From positions 14,107,191 to 14,171,190 of the forward strand of contig NC_088300.1 in the NCBI RefSeq assembly GCF_032854445.1: 64,000 nt of DNA, given 5' to 3'. The translations under genes were made by a program, and so were the position numbers. Positions 23,301 through 36,738 of this stretch are shown in pieces (positions within the stretch are counted from its first letter, which is position 1; each line of letters begins with the position of its first letter). The DNA is from Liolophura sinensis. Taxonomy: Eukaryota > Mollusca > Polyplacophora > Chitonida > Chitonidae. The notes beneath the pieces are model-generated. The model ran no database searches. It had not been told where the DNA came from and saw nothing but the letters and a program-made list of their open reading frames with translations.

Positions 23301-26300
23301 CATCCTTTTTACATCAGTATAAAATGGATGGCTACCAGCTGGGTGCAAATCTGGATCCGCTCAAGCTGTAAAAAGGCCTTTGTGAATCACTATTTTGAAT
23401 GTCGTCCTTTTATCACCATTAAACTTTCTAGTGGGGGGTAAAAAATCTGCATTTTTCTTTAAAATTACACATTCCTATTGCAATTACTTATTGTAGCAAT
23501 AAATCTGATTCACATCCTACGTTTTTAAAAATATTCTTTATTCAAACACATGGTTTATGAATGCATGTACAAGATAGTGCATCCCGACCTTACAGACAAA
23601 ACAACAAGGATACAGCACTGGAAATAAAAGAAAATATGAAGGGCTAAATTTAAGAAGGAGTGAGTGAGTGAGTGAGAATGCTGAAATAGACAGGATATGA
23701 TTGCTGCCAGCCAAAACGTAAAATGGTCTTTACTCGTATTTCTTTGCATTTCAGGTTAGACATGGGTTAAAAAATGAAATAGTGTTACCTCTACAAAGTC
23801 GCAAAAATTCTTTTCTTAATGTTTTCATTGAGCAGATCACTTGTACATCACTCTTAACTTATGGGTGGAGATATTCGGGATAAACCACCGACCGCTGACA
23901 AGTTACTGATGCTCAATCCCACGTTTGACGTACTGACATGCGCACCATATTGGTTAAGACAAGTGGACATCAAAGGACGTTAAAAGTGCTTCGGCCATTC
24001 ATTGTCACCAAGGCTCCTTAAACAGTGGAAACTCGAAATTTACAAATAGCCCCTCCAGTGCCTCAAATTTGTGAAAGTTGCAGATTCTTTAGTCGTTGTT
24101 TTGGCTTTTTATTCACCTGATATCCCACGATAACACAAACGATTCCTAATAGTCTTTTGACATTTTCAGCTGGAGTTAAAAGCTGTGTAATCCCTTGTTA
24201 TTCACACCAGGGACCGACTGCTGATGTCTAAACCGCACCACTTCAAACCGGGGGTAAGTCAATCTAGATAAGTCAGTCAATTAAGACCCCAAGGGATCTA
24301 AGAGGGGTGGTGGGCTTTTTCACCAGATCGAGGGGCGGAGTCGGCTTACCCCTGCACTGTAAAGTTTCTGCACATATACAATTCAGAGCAATGTGATACG
24401 ACCCCCAAACACTTATGACGATCGGTGGGTAGGGAATAACGCCCTCCTCGGTCCCTGTTGAGGGGCGTTGAAGCAAAACGGCCGCCATGCCTGCTTTATA
24501 CAGCATATCACCTAACAGAAAAAAACTCTTGATCAGTACACAAGCCCTTTTAACCTCTGGCATAATACTCTAAGCTACAAAAGGCTGAAGGAGTTGAACA
24601 ACATGACTGTAAAACAAATTTAACTTTTTACTCAGACGTATTAAATTTTCACAGTTCCTATATAAGCTGCAACACCCAGTAGCCCCCAAATGGTGTTAGG
24701 CACCTTACAATACATAGGTTGCTCGCTCCAGACAAGAACAGGACCAGAATTCTCCATGTAGTTGCAGAGTTTGTTGTGCATTTCAGAGGATTTTAATTTT
24801 TTATTTACAGAATAACCTGAAATAATATATAGACTTTTGGTAGACGCCCATATTTGTTGTGGTATAAATCAGTGCCACCAGGTGATATCCAATATCCTAA
24901 ACACCAATCGGACAAATTTCACTTCGGAATTAAAAGATAACAAATACTTACAACAATTTTTACAACGATTATTTACTCATTTGAGTGTTTACTTGCTTAG
25001 TGTTAACACCACATATTTATTGAAGATTACCTCCATCACAAGCTTCAAATGTAAACCTCACAAGTTGTCGTAAATATTTAGTTCCTATCATGTCCTTAGC
25101 AATCTATAGATCCAAATGAAGATTTGTTTTTACATCTCGTCTGAATAAAATTTATTACAATCGAAGTACGAAGATTTATTCATTAGAAAAAAAAGTAATA
25201 GTGGTTTTAATGTTGTTGCAAGTCTTAAGTATAAAAAATGAAAATGCCTTTCACCGGGAAGTTGACCTTACTTTGGTCAAGGTTAGTGGAAGGTTTGACG
25301 TATCGTGCATTATAGGTCTCTGTTCTGTATTGATTTTAGAAACTTGTGAATGGAGAAAAAAACAAATAGAACCCCTCAAGAATATCCTGCTCGTAACGAT
25401 TCGTCTTTAAAAGGAGGCTCATTTGTATTGAACAGCAACTAGGAGAAACAGGTGTATTTTCCTTCGGTTTATCTTTCCCCCGCCCCCATAACAGGAGCAA
25501 TAACATAGCTCTGAAGTGTGCTCTGCACACCTGAGTTAGCACGACTACTACGATAGATAAGATGACCATGTTTATTGTCAGTCTATTATATGGAAATGTT
25601 CACAACAGTTAGCACAACGTAAGCAGCTGTATGCAAACGAGGCAAATTCAGATTTAAAACATGTGTTTAGCTCAAATAACCGACTAACAGTGGGAAAAGG
25701 TTAATATACTACAATACATATTCTCCTGCTGAATATTGACAATATGGCGTCATTCTACATTTATCCCGTTATAACATGTCAAGTCAACGTAAACCTCGAG
25801 ACATGCATGCTATACAGGTATGAAACAAATGACGAACAATTCGTTGTAGTTTCTACGATGTGAACAAATGCTAAATTATTTTTTAAGGCAATCTTAGACT
25901 TAGTGGCAACATGCCAGAAAGAAATAATTGTGCGTTGTTACATATATAATTGTCTTTTCTCATATCATACTGGGAATTATTTTTCAACTAAAGCAAACTG
26001 TTACAATTTCCCGGAAACTAATGTGGATTTCGTGATGCAATAAAATAACACCTGTATAAATATATAAGGCATTAGAAGATTATTGTCAGACACGCATGTA
26101 TTGGCCTACGTTCTGAGTGAACAAACATAGGGCTTATATACGACATCGTGTATTTTTGGGACTAAGGTTAATGAAGTTCTCTCAGTTTTGCAGATTATTA
26201 ACCTATCTTTCAACATTTGTGTTTGTGTGTGTTTTGTTTGTTATGATCATTATGTGTTAGGCAGCAAGTAGCAGGCAGTTTCTCCAAATGTCTGAAACGG

Positions 26301-27535
26301 ATTCGATCTAATGACACAGGCAATGAATCGCTGTGAATAATTATTACCCGGCTTGTGTTTAACTGACCTCGTAAATTTTAGCCTGACACAATGAGTGAAC
26401 TGTGATCCACGGGGACTCTTGTTCGCAGTGTTTCTTAACACAACAATCTGCGGCCAGCTGACCATAAACATAGCTGACAAAAGCTGGCTTTATCAGCAGC
26501 CGAATCCTGTGCGTGATGGTCAAAACGGCATCCAAATGCATGCCTTTTGTTGTGGTAAAATGACATCTAAAAAGCTGCCTGTTATATTTATGATACGATG
26601 ATATCTATACTGTGAACAGAATCGTATGATGGGAAAATTAGAAAGTCAACCAAAACTGGCGTAAAACTTCAATGTCAGCTGTAATCGATGCTGCATGGCA
26701 TGTTTTTCCAAAAGTGAACTTCCAAATGGTAGGCAGATTTGATTGGTTCAGCGAATATTGATTGACAGCGCCAATCTATACGCGTTGGCGAGACATCTCT
26801 GTATGCCGGTTTTCTCTTACGCGCAATGATGTTTCAAATATTTAAACACAGACTTTCGCATCCGTCCCTCCCCCTGCTCAACTCTGTGTTACACCCGCTG
26901 AAAGAGCATACAACAAACCATAAATCTGCGTACTGTATACTTGTGAACTGAATATATCAACTCAAGTCCATGGATCTATTTTTTCTTTGTCAAGCCTTGT
27001 GGCATGTTTACGTGTTATACAAACGAATAGACCTACACAATCAAGAAATAAAGTAACAACTGATATTTGCAAAAGTTGCAACATGCAGCTTTGTTAACAA
27101 CAAGCATGCTGTTGCTTCATATGAGATGTAAAAAAAAAACTACAAGTACAGCAAAAACAACCTGCAGGTTCCTGAAAAATTACGAACATTTGATACACGT
27201 TTCAAAGCGTAAAGAACGTAAGCTTGCCTTGGCATGCTTTTTTCACGCTTTATGTTAATGGAATGTCTATGATTTCCTGTTAATAGATTTTAGATCATGT
27301 GAAAATAAAGCCAACAGTTGTAGTTGCGGTTTGAATTAAAATATGTCAACATGTCTAAAGACACCCTACCAGTGTCTCCCATGCCAACGTCTCTGCGAGC
27401 AAGTTGATAGTCTTTATGTGGCTACTGTTTCCATTGTATAAAGAAATACACACATACAGTATGAACGAATCCTTTATGAACTGGCGCTGCTTTTACTTCC
27501 AGATACCATTTCCCTAAAATCAACAGAGAAGGGTT
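20356..27535. other. Long unique noncoding stretch
   Basis: No gene is recognised in about 7 kb. Visible simple-sequence patches are a short AC run (21169-21178), A-rich runs at 22543-22567 and a GTGA run at 23658-23676. Open frames such as 21359-21700 (minus) and 24273-24563 (minus) lack motifs. A plus-strand GGACCAGAATTCTCC near 24741 vaguely recalls the minus-strand motif at 31.1 kb but is too short to use. Confidence 0.35.
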
Positions 27536-27549
27536 TATATTAACATTAC

Positions 27550-27712
27550 ACACGTGGGAAAGTCCTGCGGCAACCTGCGGATGGTCGTGGGTTTCCCCCG
27601 GGCTCCGCCCGGTTTCCTTTCCCCATAATACTGGCCGTTGTTATATAGCTGAAATATTCTTGAGTACGGCGTAAAACAGCAATCAGGTAAATAAATATAT
27701 AAATATATTAGG
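27550..27712 (+). mobile_element. 5'-truncated SINE
   Basis: The copy begins in the centre (CACGTGGGAAAGTCCTGC) and continues through GGATGGTCGTGGGTTTCCCC to the tail TACGGCGTAAAACAGCAATC and an AAAT-like run. The tRNA-like head is absent, as expected from incomplete reverse transcription. Confidence 0.88.
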
Positions 27713-30521
27713 TTACAAAATCTCTTTCGAATTTGCGACCACTTTCTGTTTTGCATTTTCGCACATTTGTAAGGTATAAGAGATAATATCTGTCATTATG
27801 GAAATTTATTCAGGAATATGAAAAAAGAAATTTTTAACAAAGCACGGCTAATTATCCAGGTCTTTGTTACTGACGTAAGTATAATGCGCGCGTTGTATTT
27901 ACAACATGCACAAACGCATCTCATTGCATGAAGCCAGCTGTAGAGAAGCGCTTATATGTCTGATACAGTTCATTACACTATACTGCAAGCTTGATTAAAT
28001 TATTCTTTGTTATATAAATTAGCAGCGTCGATTAAGAATGATAGATTGCCCCTCACATATTCGAAAACAACTCAGACTTGATCATGGCAACCAATCGACG
28101 GACGGCATGCGATGTGACGTAATTAGCTTACTCCAATCAGAGAGAAGAAATGCCCATCAATCATATTACACCAGGGAGCCCTGGTTACGCGACCGCCCGG
28201 TCCGTCACGCAACCGCTATGTTTTTCCGATAACAGACTTGACCTTTTGACCTAGCCATTTGCCTTACTACTGGCAGTTCAAAATTCTCTAAAACATTTGC
28301 AACGTACAACATATGTCAAAGTAATAAACACTATATGCGAAAAAAAAAAAAGGATTAGGAATAGAAAAGAAAGAAAAAATGCACTTTGGACGGAAAAAAC
28401 ATATATATCTGCATGTGATGGCTTAAATTGAATTTTACTATACCACAGAAAAAATTTAAATTTTCAACCAGGCCACACCTGGACCCTTAAAGTTAATAGA
28501 TTTATATTTTTATGCATACTTGTCCAATGCACTTAACAAAACATACACTTGATTTTAAGAACTGTTCACCCTTCAGTAGTATGTATAGTTGTATGGATGT
28601 GTGATAACCACATCTCTATCTTTCAGATAGCCTTTCATCTTTCTCGTTTTAAGCTAATGCTGTCGGTAAAGTGGGTTAAAATGTTAGATGAAAAATACAG
28701 TGTGTGTCAGGTTTTAGGCACGCTTTTTTCGAAAGGAATCTGCGTGCGTGTTGTGCAGAAGGAATGTTTTTGCAAAATACCAAAGGCAAGAATAGCCTTT
28801 GTCAAATGACCTGAAGCCATTTCTAGAAGAAATGATGGAAATCGATGGAAATGCATAATTTTTTAATTCGTGGTCAATAATTTTTTCTATAGCTTTTGGC
28901 ATTGTATTGAGAGTGACCAGATTGTCGTACGGTATCCACCATGTGAAGACACCATTGGCCAGTAGCCGCGTGGCCGGGGTGGAAAAGAGGCCGTAATCCC
29001 TGTGCAAACAACCCGGCAATTCTTGTCCAACGTTGACGTCTCTTGACCCGCGCGCACTCCATCCGTTGTGCCAGGGCTATTTTTTATCTCACCTTCACCG
29101 GACGTTCTATTAAGCCTAAACTCAAAATTCTTATTTTCCTCTGGCTATCCTGCTGTGACAGGTGGACGAATGGACATCCTTCCCTGGGCGCTGCCTCTAA
29201 ACGTAATTAAAGCTTCAGTAATGACTCTTCAGTCATGTTTTGTAATTAAAAACATCCGTCGCCATATCTCAACAAAATATCGAGAGTCCTCTATAGTGCG
29301 TAGGCCATAGGAATGGTATGGTTTATCGTATCGACAAACAAATACATCCGCTGGAAGGAAGTAAAGAAAAACGGTCTATATAGATTTGTATTCCAAGCTT
29401 CACTGAAATACAGGTAGATCATGTTATCTGTCAATGCAACAGCTTGCACGAGATGATTAAATCTAACTGATATAAGAAAATAAAAATATAAATCAGAGTG
29501 GTAACAGATAGATATTTAATTAAGTTTATCATGAAACATTACTGAATCCACCCTTTCTCAGTTCACATCCGTCTATAGCAGCCGTGTTGTTCTAAAAACA
29601 AAGGTGTCACAATTTGTTTTTAAACTGAAACAAACGAATGGGTTGGAAATGTCTGAAAATTATACAGATCTAAATGTTGATTATGCAGTTAAATAATAAA
29701 TTAGAAATTTAAAGTTCTTGTGAAATAAACAGAGCAGGCAGTTAATTGCTGTAATATAAAGTAATAGGGAGATATTGATTGGTGTTGTATATTATCGCCA
29801 CAGATTTACAGTTACGCCCATAGAGCGTAGATTACTGTTATGTAGACGGACGAACACAGACGCATTGACTGGTTGACTGGCTAAATGAGTGAATGGGTTA
29901 ATCCTCTTATGTCACGTAATTTCTTCATGACGCTAAATCCCTATCGAGTGTTGTCTTCGAAGAAAGCCATTATTTTAATTAGTCATTCAATTAACGAGTC
30001 AACTCCACTCGTCCATTCTCCCTTTGTGCAGGTTTGAGCAATTAGTTTTAAGTAACTGTATGGGCATTTTATTAGACGCAGTATCAGAATTTGGTGTGTG
30101 CAATATCTGAAAGAGTTCAATACAGGTGTATTCATTACTATACTGTTGTGTAGAATGCCGACCATGGACGCTTTGATATTCTGGCGGGGCCATCGGTTTC
30201 CTAGTCGTGACTTACGCCCAGCTACTGCGCCCTATTATGACAAAACGCCTTACTGTTCTGTCATAGAGGCCCTCGGCATTGTGCGCGTTGTAAAACCCTC
30301 CGTAAAGGTGTGGGAAAAGGCGGACGACAACTGGCCCCTCTCAACGACTTGCGTAACCTTATCCTACTCAAAGCTCTCGAACTGCCACCCAATAGCCTTT
30401 TGTCCACTTCTTCACTTAAATAGCAATTTGTCATCTTTGTCTCTATACCCCCGCCCATACCCCAGACCTGTGTTGGGTTTGTAAACGCCACTCTTGTTCT
30501 CTTAAGTTTGGATAACAAGAC
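27713..30521. other. Unique noncoding stretch
   Basis: No gene is seen. An A-run lies at about 28341-28351. Overlapping frames at 28.5-29.3 kb and at 30.1-30.5 kb (128 codons plus, 85 codons minus) have no recognisable domain. Confidence 0.35.
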
Positions 30522-30537
30522 GGAACGGCGCCGTTCC
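30522..30537. other. Perfect 16-bp G+C-rich palindrome
   Basis: GGAACGGCGCCGTTCC equals its own reverse complement. About one such 16-mer is expected by chance in a window of this size, so function is not implied. Confidence 0.5.
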
Positions 30538-30699
30538 CCACACTACTTGCCTGGTTCATTCCTTAATAAGGTGTTTCTCACAGTTGCAATTTTAAAAAAA
30601 TTATATTAACAGAAGATTGGAGAGAGAGCAAGATTTGAAGAGCGTTAGCTTTATATATATACTCCGGGATCTAAATCTCAGAATTTTTGATAACAAGAC

Positions 30700-30774
30700 C
30701 CTCCTGCCATAATGCTGGCCGCTGTCGTATAAATGAAATATGTAAGACACCTATCAAATAAATAAAATAAATAA
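30700..30774 (+). mobile_element. Short 5'-truncated SINE tail with target-site duplication
   Basis: CCATAATGCTGGCCGCTGTC to the AAATAAAA tail, with a small internal deletion after ATGAAATAT. AACAAGAC flanks both sides (30692-30699 and 30775-30782), an 8-bp direct repeat consistent with target-primed insertion. Confidence 0.8.
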
Positions 30775-31038
30775 AACAAGACACAGAGTTGATTAAAATT
30801 ATTGCGTGGAGAAGGATACTATGACGTCATGCTCTCACAATTGTCGCTACAAAACGTCTGAGTGCTAAGCCTGCACGATTCCCGAGGAAACGTCTCCTGA
30901 GTATTCGGCATGGACCCGAAACAACAACAAAAAACTTTTTTTTCTTATAATGGCGGCATAAAGTTAGGCTCGAGCAAATAGGGTTGATTTCGATAGTTTC
31001 TCCTCCAAGGACTTAATACGTGAAGTTGTGGGGTCAGA

Positions 31039-31126
31039 GGAATCACTTTGGTGGTATCTTTCTGCAAGTTATCGTAGCAAATTCCATTCTGGGCTTCTAC
31101 TTTAAAGAATAGTTCTGGTCCAGTCA
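31039..31126 (-). other. Exon-like segment A (shared with 36.6 and 37.6 kb)
   Basis: Read on the minus strand the frame contains the peptide word TGPELFF followed by QNG and LTPQL. At DNA level it aligns with 36608-36705 (shared GAATCAC, TCTTTC..TCAAG, CGTAGCA and CATT.TG blocks). It also aligns with 37624-37641 (TAGTTCTGGTCCAGTCA against TAGTTCCAGGTCCTGTCA). Differences from segment B fall often at third codon positions. A stop or frameshift lies just upstream, so if it derives from a gene it may be decayed. The protein family is not recognised. Confidence 0.25.
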
Positions 31127-31513
31127 CTATGCCTCTACAAACGCCATCATATAACAAGTAAAGCCGTTGCTGAACTCACGACTGGAAAACAGACCTCGCC
31201 AAACATCGGTTATATGTATAGGGTCGACTGTAACAGCCATCGATGTAAAACGTGAACTGGTTAATATTTTACATGAAACTCGGATGCATGCATCCCTTGT
31301 TATGACACTTTGATGATTAACGTTGATTGCAGTGAATTCGCAAAACGCCATGTTATAGAGTCAGCTGTGGTACAGACTATAAAAGACTACAGTATGCAGC
31401 GTAAAACAGATTAACAGACTAACTGTATATGCTTACATGACCCATGACACTCCTCGAAATGAACAGATAAATGTACTACGCTTGATTAGTTCATACACGC
31501 TTCTCATTGGATG

Positions 31514-31581
31514 AGGGGCTCTGTCGTATAAGTGAAATATTCTTGAGCATGGCGTAAAACACCAATCAAATAAATAAATCC
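31514..31581 (+). mobile_element. Short 5'-truncated SINE tail
   Basis: TGTCGTATAAGTGAAATATT followed by the AACACCAATCAAAT tail, with TTGGATG on both sides (31507-31513 and 31582-31588). Only about 68 bp of the element are present. Confidence 0.8.
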
Positions 31582-31588
31582 TTGGATG

Positions 31589-32229
31589 GTACTACCGTGG
31601 ACTTTTAGTAAATGTGATGATCTATAGCATTGACAGAATACTGTTTTGTTGACTATTTCCATGCAGTAAACATAGCTCTATCTTTCGTCGACCTTGGTTT
31701 AAACAGATGTATTATCCGTGACAAATTTATCTTGACTCGGTTTCTAAATTAAGGTGACAAACAGAACAGAACTGTCTGACAGCAGCAGAGTTGGCCCCAA
31801 TGCCATGTTAACAGAAATTCCACGTCACTGTTTTTGAGACCTCAAAGATTTTGTCTTCTAAAATCTCCCTTTCAATCATGATTCCATTGATCAGTTATAA
31901 TAGAAATAACCTTGATCTCACTGACCGCAAGCATTGTTCTCTTTACTCCACAGCACTGTAAATTAATCACGCATATTAACATGTAACACATGCATGAGGT
32001 TAAAGGATTTGTATTAATTAAAGCTATATAGAAACTTTTTATATTACATATTCATTTCTATATATTTATACGGCTTACTGAAAACTGAGCTAAATCTGTT
32101 AGGTTGAGTTGAAACAATAAACAGCTTATTTGTGACAATCTGTTTTTAACACCTCGAGATTTTTCTCTTCATATCACAACAATAACCATGCACTATGACA
32201 CACATATATCCACACAAACACGATCCACA
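31589..32229. other. Unique A+T-rich stretch
   Basis: I see nothing recognisable here. Confidence 0.35.
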
Positions 32230-32375
32230 AATATAGATCCAGGTTCGAATCCAGGTTTCGCTAGTCTTACGTCAGGTTTCCTGGCTGAAACCACAATGAC
32301 CTAAGTCATAAACCTGTCCATGTTAGCAACATTCTGGAGTGCGACGAAAAGTCCAAGTCAAATGATTAAATATAT
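32230..32375 (+). mobile_element. SINE relic of a third type
   Basis: A good B-box (GGTTCGAATCC, 32242-32252) is followed about 70 nt later by CATGTTAGCAACATTCTGGA, GTGCGACG and an AAATGATTAAAT end. This resembles another common SINE/LINE 3' end (GAGTGCGGCGTTAAA-type). No A box is visible upstream. Confidence 0.45.
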
Positions 32376-33138
32376 TTTAAGACAAAACATTTCCGAGTGG
32401 GTATCATGCAAGAAATAAAGAAATACATAAGTAAATGATAGGGAGAATGCCTCAAGACTTCTAATCCAGAGAAAGAGACAAAAGTGTACGTTAAGAAAGT
32501 CTGATGGAAAGGCTATGAAAGAAAGGGAAGAAAAAAGGGACAAAACTTAATGCGCATGGTTCAATAGATTTATATTTAAATTGTATGAATGATTCGCCAC
32601 TTTCCTAAATCAGGATTTGTCACAAAATCAGGAATTGTCACAATGTGCTTTTGTTACATAGCTCCACATATTCGTGCCTATGAAAACGTTAATAATCGGG
32701 GTTCCCATCAACATATTGCTGTATTACTGATCCAAATTTCTCGCAAACATGTGATCATTGGCTTAAGAAGTACATGCACATAGTCATATAGACTTTTTTG
32801 CCTTCTTTTAACTGAGCTATTCCGCCCTATGCTGATGCTCAAGCTCCTCCCACATGACGTAATGATCAGCACGTGTATACGTGACCTGTGATACTAATTC
32901 ATCATTTGTGACATGGACACAACTGCAATTTACTACTACAAGTCTCAGATACACACGGGTGTCATATGGGCACAATCCACGTGTATCACCCCCACATAAG
33001 ATGTTCACCGAAGCGTAATCATGTGCGTGCATTGCATATGGATATGATCTACTGCTACAGCGCATATGTCACCGCGCGCATCTGCTGGCCATTATGCGAG
33101 ATGCTTTATCATAAACCGATTACTATGTAATCTACATA
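32376..33138. other. Unique noncoding stretch
   Basis: No gene or repeat is recognised. The part from 32.85 to 33.1 kb is richer in G+C and leads into the palindrome cluster. Confidence 0.3.
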
Positions 33139-33194
33139 CTGACCAGTCCGATCGGACAGCAGCTGCTGGGAGCTGGGGGGTGTGGACATGTCCA
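33139..33194. promoter_or_regulatory. Cluster of three perfect 12-bp palindromes
   Basis: GTCCGATCGGAC (33146-33157), CAGCAGCTGCTG (33157-33168) and TGGACATGTCCA (33183-33194) are each self-complementary. The second contains an E-box CAGCTG. The third contains GGACATGTCC, which fits the p53-family half-site pattern RRRCWWGYYY. The word CTGACCAG, frequent in this window, overlaps the first (33139-33146). Function as a binding-site cluster is inference. Confidence 0.35.
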
Positions 33195-36100
33195 GGGAGT
33201 GACCAGCGGTTAGAAGACCTGTTGTAATGGTTATTGGGCTGGACACAGCTGTAGACGTCATCAACATGTAGCCATTCATGATGAGAGTGCTTAGCATATT
33301 GTCTCAGGCTTGCTGATAACATTGTTAAATGCACACACAAGCGTTAAAGTATTCCAAAATGTAGACTGTTTATGTATTTATTGACTGAATGAATACGTAG
33401 TCGAATAACGGAGTTATTTAAAAGGGCTGGGATTATAATAAATGAATTTTGTTGGTAATATTAACTCTATTCCAAGGATTTAAACTGACTCAGGCCTATG
33501 AGACGAATGTAAAACATGCATGTGTGTGAGCGATGACATTACACTGTTCTCCGTTTCTGACTTAAAGTTCACTAAGACCAGTAATACAATTTGAAAACTC
33601 AAATTCTTACAAGAGCTTGATTTCAAAAAGATCTTTGGCAATTATCACAACTAATTAAAATAATTTGTTTTCTTTTTAAAAACACAAACTCTTTCATATC
33701 AATTTGACGTGAAATTAGCATTGGAAGAAAATTTCATCGAGATTATTTTTATTTTGTTACTAGAAGAACATGATATTTTGAGCAGTATTCGTTGTGAAAT
33801 TAGAAAATTTTTTAATGTGTGGAATATTAAAAACTCTAAAATCTTTTTTTGGCTTCCTTGGTATTCTAAATGGGTGTGGCTTATTTGACCTACCAATTTG
33901 TGGTCCAAGGGGTGTTCAGGTATGTAAATTAATAACATACATAATTAAAGAAAGGTATTTTGTATGTTTAATATAGAAAAGTGATACTTCTCGTTATACA
34001 CAAATGTAAATTCAGTTTTGTTTGTTTTTATTCACCGTCTGCTTGATTTGGTGAAAACAAAACGCCATCTCCTAGCCTCCCCATAAAGGAATAAACTCGC
34101 CCGGGAACGAATGCACATACGAACAAGATAGCTGCACTCTAGCAGTGATTGGTCACTTGGCCCCGTACCAGTCAATGTTGTAGATATAGGTGGAATGAGG
34201 TAGATTGCTTTTTTTGTGCTTAAGCACGTTCTTTGAACAGGAAGTTTCGTATACTTAATCTCGTTAAGTTCAATTTTCCTCTGCTTTTGAGACAAATGAA
34301 AACTACCTGGACCTAACTAATTGAACGTTCGTCACCGGTAATAAATATCACTATTTGTTAACTCGTTTGGAAAAAGTCTGAAGTATGTAGAAGTCTTCTG
34401 ACAAAAATCAAACGTTTACCGAAGAAGTTTGTGTCTCCTTTTTCTCAGGTGATCTTTCTGTCGAGCTGCGTCTCTGATTAAGTCATTGAGACAGCTAAGT
34501 CCTTTCTAATTGGGTCGTATTTGACGCGTTAGTCTTGGCCTTGTTGGTTTGAAGCCACACGTGTTATGTAACATTCGCTCTTCGCGGTTATCTCCACGAT
34601 CGGGTCATTAACGCTTTTAGCCCGGACACTATCTCATTTTCTGTAATAATTACGCTGGATTACTTTGCTGTAGCTCTCGGAAATTAATTTGATTTTCTCC
34701 GAGGCCTATTTTCGCTGGGTGGTTATTTGATGTTAGTATGGCGATGGCATCACGCCATTCAGTCGCGAGATTCAATCTGCCTTGTAAGAGAGCAATAATT
34801 CACACAGATTGAAAGTTGCCAGCTTTGGCCCGAGTCTGATATCAGCTGAGGCGTTAGCGTGGCAGTTCTAAATGATGTTCACTAATTTGCTGTGTTAAGT
34901 CGCCTAACCCATTCTTGAAAGATAAAATCATGCAGTGTATAGGCCCCTTTAACTTCACAAATTATAAATGTTCCGTAACAAGGCAGGAAGACTAAATATA
35001 ATTGAAAGAGGTGTCGTATGTAGGCCTGTATCACTTTCAATTAGCTTTCCTGTATAGGAAGGACTTTCGTTTTCTGCTCATGTTGTCCACTCTCGCTTTG
35101 TTTTTTCTACCAAAGAGTGACAAATTCTTGAGTATATAGCGTTATACAATTTACCTGGGTCCAGGGATCTGGTTCATGTTTCCGTTAGAGATATACCCCA
35201 ACTCCTTCACGGGTGTGTTGTATATATACAGGGGAGAAGCGGATGTAAGATGTTGCCATACGATGCGCGTAGTGTTGAAGATGTGTACGTGGTGTATATA
35301 ACATACGGACCCATTCATGAAGTATAACACGGGCGTATTTACGCCGAACCGGGCAAACTAGCATAATTACACACTTCAGCCGAAGGTGCAGCGTTCATTG
35401 AGCGAGGGCAGAAAGCACGGCTCGAGAACAATTGATATGATCCATAGCAAAGTGCAGGTGAAAGCAAGTAATCATAAAGTCACTTTGAGGAGAGTGATAT
35501 CAGAGTAAGGGTTCAATTACGGCGAAGTCCGGCTAATGCATTTCTGCCACGAGCTGACCAGCACATGAGACCTCTGCACAGCCAGATTGGCCGGACTCTG
35601 CTTACTGACCATCTCCCGCTAGACTGACCACGGGATTGACGTGTAATAATACCACACCCTGACCACTAAGGCTCATCACACGCGGTAATTGGCAAGCTAA
35701 AGATTGCGCCTGAAATTTCTGCCGAATTAGTGTTGGTGCCGAATGAAGTCGCGAGATTAATTAACTCCGGGCTTGACAGCGGTAATACGTTGACAGAACG
35801 CGGCCTGGAAATGGACCCCGGGTTTTATTATATCATTAGCTTAAGCTAACCTTTCTCAGAACACCGCTACTCCTGCAATGTTTCTTCCATAGACTTGACG
35901 CCTAAGCCAGGGTGACAAGCTTTCAGCAATTTACCTCCATGTCCCTTTCTGAATGCTTTCACACCATGGGTGAAACTCTCATTTTTTCCCCCAAAGCTGG
36001 TCTGAAATTGTGGAGCGTCTTATGAGCTAACTCGATATAGGAGTATAATGCAGGTTGGGCTGGGGCAGAATGATCAGTAAGGCTACCAATAACTTTATAG

Positions 36101-36573
36101 AACATATGTCGCTCGCTTTTTTTAAATTATAACTTTTCTCGACATCTCGTTACGAATATATTGTTTTCCAGGGATAAGTATTAAACGCAGAGTGGACTTA
36201 TTGCTGTCTCGTACGAAGTTATTAGGACCACAAAACGACTCTCCAAGCTATCTTTTCTCTGAAGCGTGAAAAGTAATAATTTGGCGGGATCATATTGTAC
36301 AGCAAAAGAGCGAGTCATTACAATATTCTTGGCCTTGAGCCATCGACTGGTAACAAATGAATTGAAGCGGTGAATAGTCACTGTCATCAATAGTCCATCG
36401 CCTCCAACGACAATCAGACAATGGTTCGAGATCTTCATTCAACTCTTAGTACTCTTTCTGAACCATACTCTATTGTCACCTGACCGAAAGGTGGACAGAC
36501 TAAAGAACCAGTCACCTGCTCATCTTTGGCGGTGAACCTGTGCAAATATATTAGAGGGAAACTCAAACACTAC
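33195..36573. other. Unique noncoding stretch with enhancer-like islands
   Basis: No gene is recognised. Islands at about 34.45-34.9 and 35.38-35.96 kb are G+C-richer, carry several homeodomain-type TAAT/ATTA words and share the 12-mer AGTCGCGAGATT (34761-34772 and 35747-35758). At 36181-36438 the minus-strand frame has a stretch (F.L..K.D.L.S.FVVL) that may align with segment B at 36.6 kb. Confidence 0.3.
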
Positions 36574-36738
36574 CTGTTTGATCAGAACAACAAAAGTTAC
36601 CAAGTTTGAATCACCACTATTAGCTCTTTCATTCAAGACGTAGCACGAAGTCAAAATGTCATTTTGTTTGGAACTTAAACGGAAGAATAAATCAGGCCCT
36701 GTGCCAGAGGAGAGTAAACAGTTATCCGATGATGCTAA
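36574..36738 (-). other. Possible 55-codon internal exon (segment B)
   Basis: On the minus strand a pyrimidine-rich acceptor (TGCCCTTTCCTTGACACAG) ends just before 36738, and a donor CAG/GTAGTG follows 36574. The 165 nt between are open in one frame with both junctions at codon boundaries (phase 0-0). The peptide includes TGPDLFF, SKQND and TFVVLI. Segment A at 31.1 kb shares TGP(E/D)LFF(K/R) and QN with mostly synonymous DNA differences. I do not recognise the family. It could be a true exon of a minus-strand gene, a decayed one, or a piece of an uncharacterised repeat. Confidence 0.22.

Noticed and set aside
24741-24760. A plus-strand copy of the exon-like TGP(E/D)LFF motif
   Set aside because: Only about 12 bases resemble the motif, on the other strand, with a stop soon after.
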